From the NCBI GenBank assembly GCA_015056155.1, contig SVGU01000001.1:1-64000 (forward strand): a DNA stretch of 64,000 nt. Direction: 5' to 3'. This document shows, piece after piece, positions 1 to 7,642 of the stretch (position 1 is the stretch's first letter; each line of letters starts with the position of its first letter). The translations under genes were made by a program, and so were the position numbers. The notes below the pieces were generated by a model, which saw nothing but the letters and a program-made list of their open reading frames with translations, did no database searches and was not told the DNA's origin. The DNA comes from Clostridiales bacterium (GTDB taxonomy: Bacteria > Bacillota > Clostridia > Christensenellales > Aristaeellaceae).

Positions 1-125
1 TCGGCTGGTACAAGGTCTTCGATGGTGATCATGTGTAGCTTGAGCTGCATGTTCCTCGCCCCTTGTGGCTTTTCTCTATTTTACCACATTAGGGTGCCAG
101 ATGGTAGGTTTGTCAACAAGCCCAT

Positions 126-593
126 ATGGCATTGGAGTTGGCCAAGCAGTCAGCAGAGGTCACGCACAACCACCCGGAGGGAATCAAAGGAGCGCAAGCT
201 GTTGCAGCAGCCATCTACTTAGCTCGCACCGGCGAAAGCAAGGATGGCATACGCAAGTACATCAATCAGCACTTCTACCCGCTTACCCGAACGGTAGATG
301 AAATCAGACCCAGGTATTCCTTCGATGAATCCTGCCATGGTACTGTGCCACAGGCAATCACAGCATTCCTTGAATCGGTCGGTTTCGAGGATGCTCTACG
401 AACGGCTGTATCGCTTGGCGGTGACTGTGATACCCTGACTGACATTACCTGCGCCATTGCATGGGCTTTCTATTCCAGGTCTGGTGTTGATGCGACAATG
501 ACGAAGCTGCAAGATAATGCTTTGAAACTGTTGAATCCTGATCTGAGGCAGATTGTTGATGAATGGGAGAATCGTTACAGCAAGACGAAGTAA
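126..593 (+). pseudogene. ADP-ribosylglycohydrolase (DraG-like), C-terminal portion only
   Basis: AKQSAEVTHNHPEGIKGAQAVAAAIYLAR and SLGGDCDTLTDITCAIAWAFY motifs; only 155 aa, in-frame TAG at 105, N-terminal half absent. Confidence 0.65.
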
Positions 594-605
594 GGAGGAT
601 AGAGT

Positions 606-740
606 ATGAGAAAGAATCTGACTGAGTTGGTGTTCATTCTGGATCGCAGCGGCTCTATCTGCTCCGTGCGCTGCAGTAGACCGCTGGAACCAGCATGGAA
701 AGAGCGGATTGATGATGATTACAAGAAGAGAGGAGGCTAA
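606..740 (+). pseudogene. von Willebrand factor A domain protein remnant, internally deleted
   Basis: 44-aa reading frame MRKNLTELVFILDRSGSI...RPLEPAWKERIDDDYKKRGG joins a typical VWA N-terminus to a C-terminal tail. Confidence 0.5.
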
Positions 741-1253
741 TACTATAATACTTGCTTGTGCATGGTATGGGCTTTCATTCATGGCAGCTTCAAAAGCGAG
801 ACTGCCGCCGTAACGGGGCATGGGAACATTCCTCCTATTCTGTAATAGAAAAGCCACGGTGCATCGTGTGACACATCGTGGCCAACATGTGAACTGGAAC
901 GGAAAGGCGTACCAGACTGCATAAACAAATAGCGATATGCAAGAACTCTTTCGAGACTGGCATACCGCTATTAGGGGCTACTAAACTCCAGAAACTTGTG
1001 GTATACTTGCTATAAGGGTGGCGATTTGCTAACCAGCAGAAACGAAGCAGCGTTCGTCCGGGTTCGATTCCCACGCATTTTGCTCCTGGATTCTGCTAAC
1101 ATTTTGCTAACAGGACGTAAAATCACGAGGAAAAAGAGGACAATATCGCACAACACCAAATAACACGAATTTCGGGTGTAATCCTTGTATTTCAAGGGAT
1201 TGCAAGACATGGCAAGACATCGTAGCACAGCGTGGATCAGACAATTTTCAGTG

Positions 1254-1298
1254 CTCCTAAGCGGAAGGCCATGGGTTCGAATCCCGTCGGGCGTGCCA
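1254..1298 (+). other. tRNA-Arg(CCT) 3'-half fragment, candidate att site
   Basis: CTCCTAAGCGGAAGGCCATGGGTTCGAATCCCGTCGGGCGTGCCA: anticodon loop, T-arm and acceptor 3' strand with CCA; upstream bases do not pair as anticodon stem, D-arm or acceptor. Confidence 0.65.
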
Positions 1299-1299
1299 C

Positions 1300-1334
1300 A
1301 ATGCCGTAAACGCAAAGGTTTGCGGCATTTTTTC
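1300..1334 (+). terminator. Rho-independent terminator
   Basis: AATGCCGTAAAC-gcaaag-GTTTGCGGCATT followed by TTTT. Confidence 0.8.
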
Positions 1335-1392
1335 GTGCCGCAGAAAAGCTGTGCCCCCCTTTGGAGGCACAGCTTTCATGATGCTGCGGTTT

Positions 1393-2646
1393 TCACACGC
1401 CGGAAAGGTATTCCTCGGCCATGTGGGCGGCCATCGCGCCGTCGGCCACGGCGGTCACGACCTGCCGCAGCAGCTTCGTGCGCACGTCGCCCACCGCGTA
1501 TACGCCGGGGATGGCCGTCTCGGTGGTCTCGCCGGCGGCGATGTAGCCGTTTTCCAGCGGCAGCTGACCGGCGACGAGGTCCGTCGCAGGCTGACGGCCG
1601 ATGCTGACGAACACGCCGCCGCAGGGCAGCAGGGTCTCTTCGCTCGTTCGCACGTTCCGCAGGCGCACGCCCGTGACCACGTCGTCGTGCACCAACTCCG
1701 TCACCACGCTGTTCCAGCGGAACTCCACGTTCGCCGCCTGCATCAGCGGCTCGTGATACACCTTCGTGGCGCGCAGGGTATCGCGGCGGTGCACCACGAT
1801 GACCTTTTCCACGATGCGGCTGAGCAGCAGCGCGTCCGCCGCGGCGGAATTGCCGCCGCCCACGACCACGACCGTCTTGCCCCGGTAGAACATGCCGTCG
1901 CACGCCGCGCAGTAGGCGACGCCGCGGCCGAGCAGCTCCTGTTCGCCCGGCAGGCCGAGGGGCCGGGGATTGGCGCCCGTCGCCAGCACGACGGTCCGTG
2001 CCAGGAACGTGCCTTCGCTGCTCCGGATCACCTTGGGGCTGGATTGCAGGTTGATCCCGTGCACGTTGGCGGTCCTCGTCTTCGCGCCGAAGCGCTCCGC
2101 CTGCTTCTGCATCTGCTCCGCCAGCTCGTATCCGCCGATGCCCTCGGCAAAGCCGGGGTAGTTGTCGATCTGGTGGGTCAGCGCCATCTGGCCGCCGGCG
2201 GACATGCGCTCCAGCACCAGCGTGTCCAGTCCGGCGCGGGCCGCATACAGCGCAGCCGTGTAGCCGCCCGGGCCGCCGCCGACGATGATCATGTCATACA
2301 CATGCTGATCGTCCGCCTTTTCCTTCGCGGGCAGGACGGAGGCGAGAAATCCGTCGATATCCGCCCGGGCCGGAGGCTCGACGATCTGCCCCAGCGCCTG
2401 ACCCTCCCGATACAGCCGGAGGGTGGGGATGCGGCGGATGTCCTCCCGCTCCCGGATACCCTCGAGCTCGTCAACGTTCAGCTTCACGACCTCCATCCGG
2501 TCCGCATATTCCTCGGCGATCTGGTCATACGCCTTCTCGATCCGGCGGCAATCGCCGCACCAGGGCGCCCAGAAGTCCGCCAAGACCGTCTTTCCGCTTG
2601 CTACCAGCTCGTGGAGCTGCTGTTCGTTGATGTTCTTCGCTGACAT
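1393..2646 (-). CDS. Thioredoxin-thioredoxin reductase fusion
   Basis: N-terminal Trx domain with WAPWCGDC; C-terminal FAD/NADPH reductase with GGGPGGYTAALYAARAG, CAACD redox motif and VVGGGNSAAADA. Confidence 0.9.
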   Translation of the reverse strand: MSAKNINEQQLHELVASGKTVLADFWAPWCGDCRRIEKAYDQIAEEYADRMEVVKLNVDELEGIREREDIRRIPTLRLYREGQALGQIVEPPARADIDGFLASVLPAKEKADDQHVYDMIIVGGGPGGYTAALYAARAGLDTLVLERMSAGGQMALTHQIDNYPGFAEGIGGYELAEQMQKQAERFGAKTRTANVHGINLQSSPKVIRSSEGTFLARTVVLATGANPRPLGLPGEQELLGRGVAYCAACDGMFYRGKTVVVVGGGNSAAADALLLSRIVEKVIVVHRRDTLRATKVYHEPLMQAANVEFRWNSVVTELVHDDVVTGVRLRNVRTSEETLLPCGGVFVSIGRQPATDLVAGQLPLENGYIAAGETTETAIPGVYAVGDVRTKLLRQVVTAVADGAMAAHMAEEYLSGV

Positions 2647-2781
2647 GATCGTTGCCCCTTTCGTTTGCGGTGTTCATTGCTGACAGGATACCACGAAATC
2701 CGGATTTTGAAACAGCGGGGGAGAAACTGTGGATAACTTTTTCTGCGCCGGACATACTGAAGAAAAAAGGAGGGGACAATT

Positions 2782-3216
2782 ATGGTTGAACAGGATACCA
2801 TCCGGCTGCTCAGGGAGTGCGACGCGGGGGTGAAGATGGGCGTTTCGTCCATCGGCGAGGTGATGGAAAGGATCGAATCGCCGGAGTTCCGCCGGGTGCT
2901 GACGGAAAGCCGCCGGAAGCATGACGAGCTCGACCGGGAACTCCGGCAGGAGCTTGCCCGCTGCGGCGATCAGGGCAAGGCGCCAAACCCCATGGCGAAG
3001 GGCATGTCCTGGATGAAGACGAACGCTATGCTGATGATGAAGCCCGGCGATCAGACCATCGCTGACCTGATGACTGACGGCTGCAACATGGGCGTCAAGT
3101 CCCTGCACAAGTACCTCAACCAGTATCGGGCCGCAGACGAAAATGCCAAAGAGATCACGAAAAAGCTCGTGAATCTGGAGCAGAAGCTGGCCGTGGACCT
3201 CCGCAGCTTCCTGTGA
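2782..3216 (+). CDS. Hypothetical all-helical protein (ferritin-like/DUF2383-like)
   Basis: 144 aa, RBS ggagggg, predicted helical bundle-type composition. Confidence 0.5.
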   Translation: MVEQDTIRLLRECDAGVKMGVSSIGEVMERIESPEFRRVLTESRRKHDELDRELRQELARCGDQGKAPNPMAKGMSWMKTNAMLMMKPGDQTIADLMTDGCNMGVKSLHKYLNQYRAADENAKEITKKLVNLEQKLAVDLRSFL

Positions 3217-3398
3217 TACGCCCATTATACAGCATTTCCCGGGAAAAGGGAAGGCAGTTCTGATGCGCTTCCCATCTGCCAGCTGCTCCCGGCGGGATGT
3301 TGCCCGTGACAAACCGGCGCGGATGGAGTATAATCGGAGATACAGAGCGGATGGCGGCGCAGCGGGCTGCAAGGCCATCGGATAGGGAGGAAATACGC

Positions 3399-5348
3399 AT
3401 GAGATTCATCTATGGGCGGCAGGATATGCCGACGCTGATGCGGGCGCAGGAGAACTGCTTCCTGCTGACGAACGGGCTGGGCGGCTATATGTCCCTGTCG
3501 GCCGCGTTTTCCATGGCGCGGGGCGATCAGGGGCTGCTGGTGTCCGCACGGACCGCGCCCAACGACCGGGTGACGCTGGCGGCGCGCATGCAGGAGCGCC
3601 TGACTGTCGGCGGCGCGGAGTGCTTCCTGTCCACGCAGCAGTTTGCCGACGGCGCTGTCCCGGAGGAGGGGTATCGCTTCCTGTCGTCCTTCACGGTGGA
3701 GGACGTGCCCTGCTGGACCTATGACGTGCGGGGCGTGCATGTGGTGCGCGAGGCGGCGATGGCCTGGGGCCGGAATGCGTCAGCGGTCCGCTACACCGTG
3801 GAAAACCGCACGGGCGGGGAGTGCCTGCTGACGGTCCGTCCGTTCGTGCTGGGCTTTGAGAAGGGACATGCGCCGCGCGCGGTCTGGCCGGTCGCTGTGG
3901 AAGAGGGCTGCATCATGACCAACGATCAGCCGCTGCATATCCGTACCGATGGCGAACTGACCGCAGAGGAGCCGCGCTTTGAGGCCGCCGCCTACCTCCA
4001 CGATGCGCCCGACGGCCGCCCGGGGTGGGGGCTGATCGCCAGCGCGTGCAGCGTAACGCTGCGGGTCGCTGCGGGAGAGACGCGAACGATGGAGATCGTC
4101 CTGTCCGCAGAGCCCGACGCGCCGGACGCGCAGGAGATGATCGCGGCGCAGCGCCGGCGCATGCAGGACATCCGCGATCGTTCCGGCCTGCGGGACGTGA
4201 CGGCGCGGCAGCTTGCCTGCGCGGCGGACGCCTACATCGCCAAGCGCGCCTCCACCGGCGGAAAAACGATCCTCGCCGGCTATCCCTTCTTCGGCGACTG
4301 GGGCCGGGACACGATGATCGCCCTGCCCGGCTGCACCCTGTCGACCGGCCGGTTCGCGGATGCGAAGAGCATCCTGCGCACCTTCCTGCAATACGAGAAG
4401 GACGGCCTCGTTCCCAACCTGTTCCCCGAGGGCACGCAGGAACCGATGTACAACACCGTGGATGCGGCGCTGCTGCTGGTGAACGTGGTCTGGATGTATG
4501 TACGCAAAACGGGGGACGAGGATTTCGTCCGGGAGGCGTGGCCGGTGCTGACGCGCATCATCGATGCATACCGGCGCGGCACGCATCACGGCATCGGCAT
4601 GGACGCGGACGGTCTGATCCATGCCGGGCAGGGGCTGGATCAGGTGACGTGGATGGACGTGCGGGTCGGGGAGATCCTGCCCACGCCGCGCCACGGAAAG
4701 CCGGTGGAGATCAACGCCTACTGGTACAGCGCGCTGCGGGTGATGGAGGCGCTGGCGCCGCTGATGGGGCAGGACGGGGCAGCATACGGCAGCCTTGCCG
4801 GGCAGGTGCGCGCGTCCTTCATCCGCGCCTTCTGGATGGAGGAGCGGGGCTGCCTGCGCGACGTGATCTCCGGCACGGCGGCGGACGAGCAAATCCGCTG
4901 CAACCAGATCTGGGCGCTGACGATGCCCTTCACCATGCTCACCCCGGAGCAGGAGCGCCGCGTGGTCGATACGGTGTACGCGCATCTGTACACGCCCTGC
5001 GGCTTGCGGACGCTGTCGCCGGCGGACGGGCAGTACCATGGCGTCTACCGGGGCGAGCAGAAGGAGCGCGACATGGCGTATCATCAGGGTACGGCGTGGG
5101 TGTTCCCGCTGGGCGCGTACTATCTGGCGTACCTGAAGACGCGCGGCGAAACGAAGGAAGCGGCCGCCGAGGTGCGGGAGATGCTGCGCGCGATGGAGAC
5201 TGCGCTGCGCGAGGGCTGCGCAGGGCAGCTGCCGGAGATCTACGACGGCGACGCGCCGTCCTTCAGCCGGGGCTGCTTCGCGCAGGCGTGGAGCGTGGGC
5301 GAGATGCTGCGGGTGTATGAAGCGCTGGAGCTGATCGAAGGTCGGTGA
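3399..5348 (+). CDS. Amylo-alpha-1,6-glucosidase / glycogen debranching enzyme
   Basis: TNGLGGY N-terminus and GYPFFGDWGRDTMIALPGCTL, GLDQVTWMD, YHQGTAWVFPLG motifs; RBS gggagg before ATG 3399. Confidence 0.88.
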   Translation: MRFIYGRQDMPTLMRAQENCFLLTNGLGGYMSLSAAFSMARGDQGLLVSARTAPNDRVTLAARMQERLTVGGAECFLSTQQFADGAVPEEGYRFLSSFTVEDVPCWTYDVRGVHVVREAAMAWGRNASAVRYTVENRTGGECLLTVRPFVLGFEKGHAPRAVWPVAVEEGCIMTNDQPLHIRTDGELTAEEPRFEAAAYLHDAPDGRPGWGLIASACSVTLRVAAGETRTMEIVLSAEPDAPDAQEMIAAQRRRMQDIRDRSGLRDVTARQLACAADAYIAKRASTGGKTILAGYPFFGDWGRDTMIALPGCTLSTGRFADAKSILRTFLQYEKDGLVPNLFPEGTQEPMYNTVDAALLLVNVVWMYVRKTGDEDFVREAWPVLTRIIDAYRRGTHHGIGMDADGLIHAGQGLDQVTWMDVRVGEILPTPRHGKPVEINAYWYSALRVMEALAPLMGQDGAAYGSLAGQVRASFIRAFWMEERGCLRDVISGTAADEQIRCNQIWALTMPFTMLTPEQERRVVDTVYAHLYTPCGLRTLSPADGQYHGVYRGEQKERDMAYHQGTAWVFPLGAYYLAYLKTRGETKEAAAEVREMLRAMETALREGCAGQLPEIYDGDAPSFSRGCFAQAWSVGEMLRVYEALELIEGR

Positions 5349-5543
5349 GGGGGAGGATGTTCCCACCACCGTGAGTGGATTTCTCTTGAATGATTAACTT
5401 GTTCCGCAGCTCGGAGGCCGCTTTCGCCCGTCGAAGGGACATCGACCCGCGCGGCGCAGAGCCGCCGGGGGGAAGCGAAAAAAGCGCTTTCCCCCGGACC
5501 CCCTCGCGTCCTTAGCGAGTTGCGCGCGCGGCTGCACAGTCTG

Positions 5544-5614
5544 GCGGCTCTGGATGCCGAGGATCGCCTGAATTTACGCTTTCAGCGGAAGCGATCCTCG
5601 GCATCCAGCGCCGC
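5544..5614. repeat. Long inverted repeat (18 bp perfect, extended to 23 pairs)
   Basis: CTGGATGCCGAGGATCGC (5550-5567) / GCGATCCTCGGCATCCAG (5591-5608). Confidence 0.9.
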
Positions 5615-6020
5615 ATCTTTTCCTTTGCTTGTTGCACGGCAGCCGCACAGCAGCTTGCGAAGCTGCGGCTTGCCGCGTCCTTTGGAGGCGGTGCGCGCCG
5701 CAGCCTGTCGCGTCTCTCGGGGGGAACGCGTGCGACAGCACGCCACCCCATCAGAGGCAGTAACTCCCGCACCCCACCGCAGGTGGGGGCCGCCTCCCAC
5801 TACTCCAAAGGAAAGACGAGTCCGGGCGACGCTCGAACTCTGTGAGCTCGGCTCACAGATTCGAGCCAAAGCGACTCCAACAAGGTGCATGAAGATTTCG
5901 TCCCCACGCTGCACCCAAGTGCAGCCGTGATCCGCCGTGCCTGCACGGCGGGCGCACAGCCCCGCATGGCGATGCCGCACGAGTGCGTCGCGGGGCGTCT
6001 GTCACGCCCCGTGACCCCTG

Positions 6021-6100
6021 CAAAGGAAAAGACCATAACCACCCCAAAACGGGTCAAGGGTCGAAGACCCTTGCAGGGTCCCGGGACAGAGTCCCGGGCC
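6021..6100. repeat. Composite hairpin repeat, copy A
   Basis: CAAAGGAAAAGAC...CGGGTCAAGGGTCGAAGACCCTTGCAGGGTCCCGGGACAGAGTCCCGGG; second copy at 63768-63850. Confidence 0.8.
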
Positions 6101-6130
6101 GCCGGAGGCCCCCGCGCCCCATCCCCACGC

Positions 6131-6159
6131 AAAAGGACTGCCGCAAACCACGGCAGTCC
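6131..6159 (-). terminator. Terminator of lysA
   Basis: On the minus strand GGACTGCCG-tggtttg-CGGCAGTCC-TTTT. Confidence 0.85.
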
Positions 6160-6174
6160 ATCATATTTACATAA

Positions 6175-7443
6175 TCAATTGAGCCCAAGCGCCCCGGCGC
6201 CCTCGTCGATGTCGAGGGTGGCGAAGTAGTCCTTGGGGGTCTCGGCGCGGCGGATGAGGCGGAAGGAGCCGTCCTCGCGGTGGAGGACTTCGGCGGAGCG
6301 GAGGCGGCCGTTGTAGTTGTAGCCCATGGCGTGACCGTGGGCGCCGGTGTCATGGATGACGAGCAGGTCGCCCTCGGCGATCTCGGGCAGCATGCGGTCG
6401 ATGGCGAACTTGTCGTTGTTCTCGCACAGGCAGCCGGTCACGTCGTAGAGGTGGTCGCAGGGCTGATCGGCCTTGCCGCAGACGGTGATGTGGTGGTACG
6501 CGCCGTACATCGCCGGGCGCATCAGGTTGGCGGCACAGGCGTCCACGCCGATATAGTGCTTGTAGGTGTCCTTGTGGTGGATGGCATGGGTCACCAGCCA
6601 GCCGATGGGGCCGGTCATCCAGCGGCCCAGCTCGGTCTTGATGGCCACGCCGCCCTCGGGGAAGACGGCCTCGTAGGCTTGGCGCACGCCCTCGCCCACG
6701 GCGAAGATATCGGTCTTGTGCGCGTCGGGCAGGTAGGGGATGCCCACGCCGCCGGAGAGGTTGATGAAGTCCAGCGTCAGACCGGTCTCTGCGGCCAGGT
6801 CGCGCCCGACGGCAAAGAGGATCTTCGCCAGGGCGGGATAGTAGCCGTCGTCGGTGTTGTTGGAGGACAGGAAGGAATGCAGGCCGAAGCGCTTTGCGCC
6901 CTTCGCCTTGAGGATGCGCAGACCCTCCTGCAGCTGGGCGTAGGTGAAGCCGTACTTGGCGTCGCCGGGATTGCCCATGATCTCCGTACCGATGCGGAAA
7001 TCGCCGCCGGGATTGTAGCGGCAGCAGACAGTCTCCGGGATGCCGCCGTGCTGCTCGAGGATGTCGATGTGGGTGATGTCGTCAAGGTTGATGTACGCGC
7101 CGACGGCCCGGGCGTGGTCGAACTCCTCATAGGGCATGGCGTTGGCGGAGAACATCACGTCGCGGCCGGAGAAGCCGCAGCATTCGGCGAGCATCAGCTC
7201 CGTTTCGCTGGAGCAGTCCACGCCGCAGCCCTCCTCCTTCAGGATGCGGAGGATGGCGGGGTTGGGCAGCGCCTTGACGGCAAAGTATTCCTGAAAATCG
7301 CTGCACCAGGAAAACGCCTTCTTCAGGTCGCGGGCGTTGCGGCGCAGACCGGCTTCGTCGTAGAGGTGGAAGGGGGTGGCAAACCGGGCGGCAGCCTGCT
7401 CAAACACGCTGTCCGGCAGAGAAAAATTCGGCATAATCATCAC
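6175..7443 (-). CDS. lysA: Diaminopimelate decarboxylase
   Basis: PLP-dependent fold III decarboxylase: YFAVKALPNPAIL, GVDCSSETEL, GLHSFLSSN, NLSGGVGIPY, TELGRW. Confidence 0.85.
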   Translation of the reverse strand: MMIMPNFSLPDSVFEQAAARFATPFHLYDEAGLRRNARDLKKAFSWCSDFQEYFAVKALPNPAILRILKEEGCGVDCSSETELMLAECCGFSGRDVMFSANAMPYEEFDHARAVGAYINLDDITHIDILEQHGGIPETVCCRYNPGGDFRIGTEIMGNPGDAKYGFTYAQLQEGLRILKAKGAKRFGLHSFLSSNNTDDGYYPALAKILFAVGRDLAAETGLTLDFINLSGGVGIPYLPDAHKTDIFAVGEGVRQAYEAVFPEGGVAIKTELGRWMTGPIGWLVTHAIHHKDTYKHYIGVDACAANLMRPAMYGAYHHITVCGKADQPCDHLYDVTGCLCENNDKFAIDRMLPEIAEGDLLVIHDTGAHGHAMGYNYNGRLRSAEVLHREDGSFRLIRRAETPKDYFATLDIDEGAGALGLN

Positions 7444-7642
7444 TCCGGCGATTCAGTAGTGGTTTTCCTGCTCAATATAGCACAACCGGACGGGAAGTGC
7501 AAGTGTTTTGGATGTTCCTGTCATCCGCGGGGGAGAATCCTGCCGTTGCCCTGCGTTGGTAAGTGTGGTACAATGTTGCATATCCTTCCGGCCGGAGAGC
7601 GAAGACGGCGCGGAAGAACGGGATACCGAAGGAGAGATCAGC

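Larger units (their letters stand above)
1..1298. mobile_element. Degraded right end of an integrative element (or genomic-island remnant) inserted at tRNA-Arg
   Basis: Two truncated/internally deleted genes, repeated GCTAAC-type motifs, then a tRNA-Arg(CCT)-like 3' half ending in CCA without a 5' half. Confidence 0.5.
5429..6110. repeat. Non-coding hairpin-rich repeat island
   Basis: At least eleven inverted repeats with 5-18 bp stems between convergent genes; no convincing ORF. Confidence 0.75.

Noticed and set aside
1036-1085. Possible second tRNA at GTCCGGGTTCGATTCCCACG
   Set aside because: T-loop-like sequence but T-stem outer pairs fail and no D-arm, anticodon arm or acceptor pairing
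1010-1315. 101-aa minus-strand ORF containing GTPDGIRTHGLPLRS
   Set aside because: Typical spurious translation across a tRNA T-arm/acceptor; overlaps the tRNA-Arg fragment
5520-5930. Short ORFs (80-136 aa) inside the hairpin island
   Set aside because: Arg/Ala/Pro-rich translations of palindromic DNA, no consistent RBS or family features
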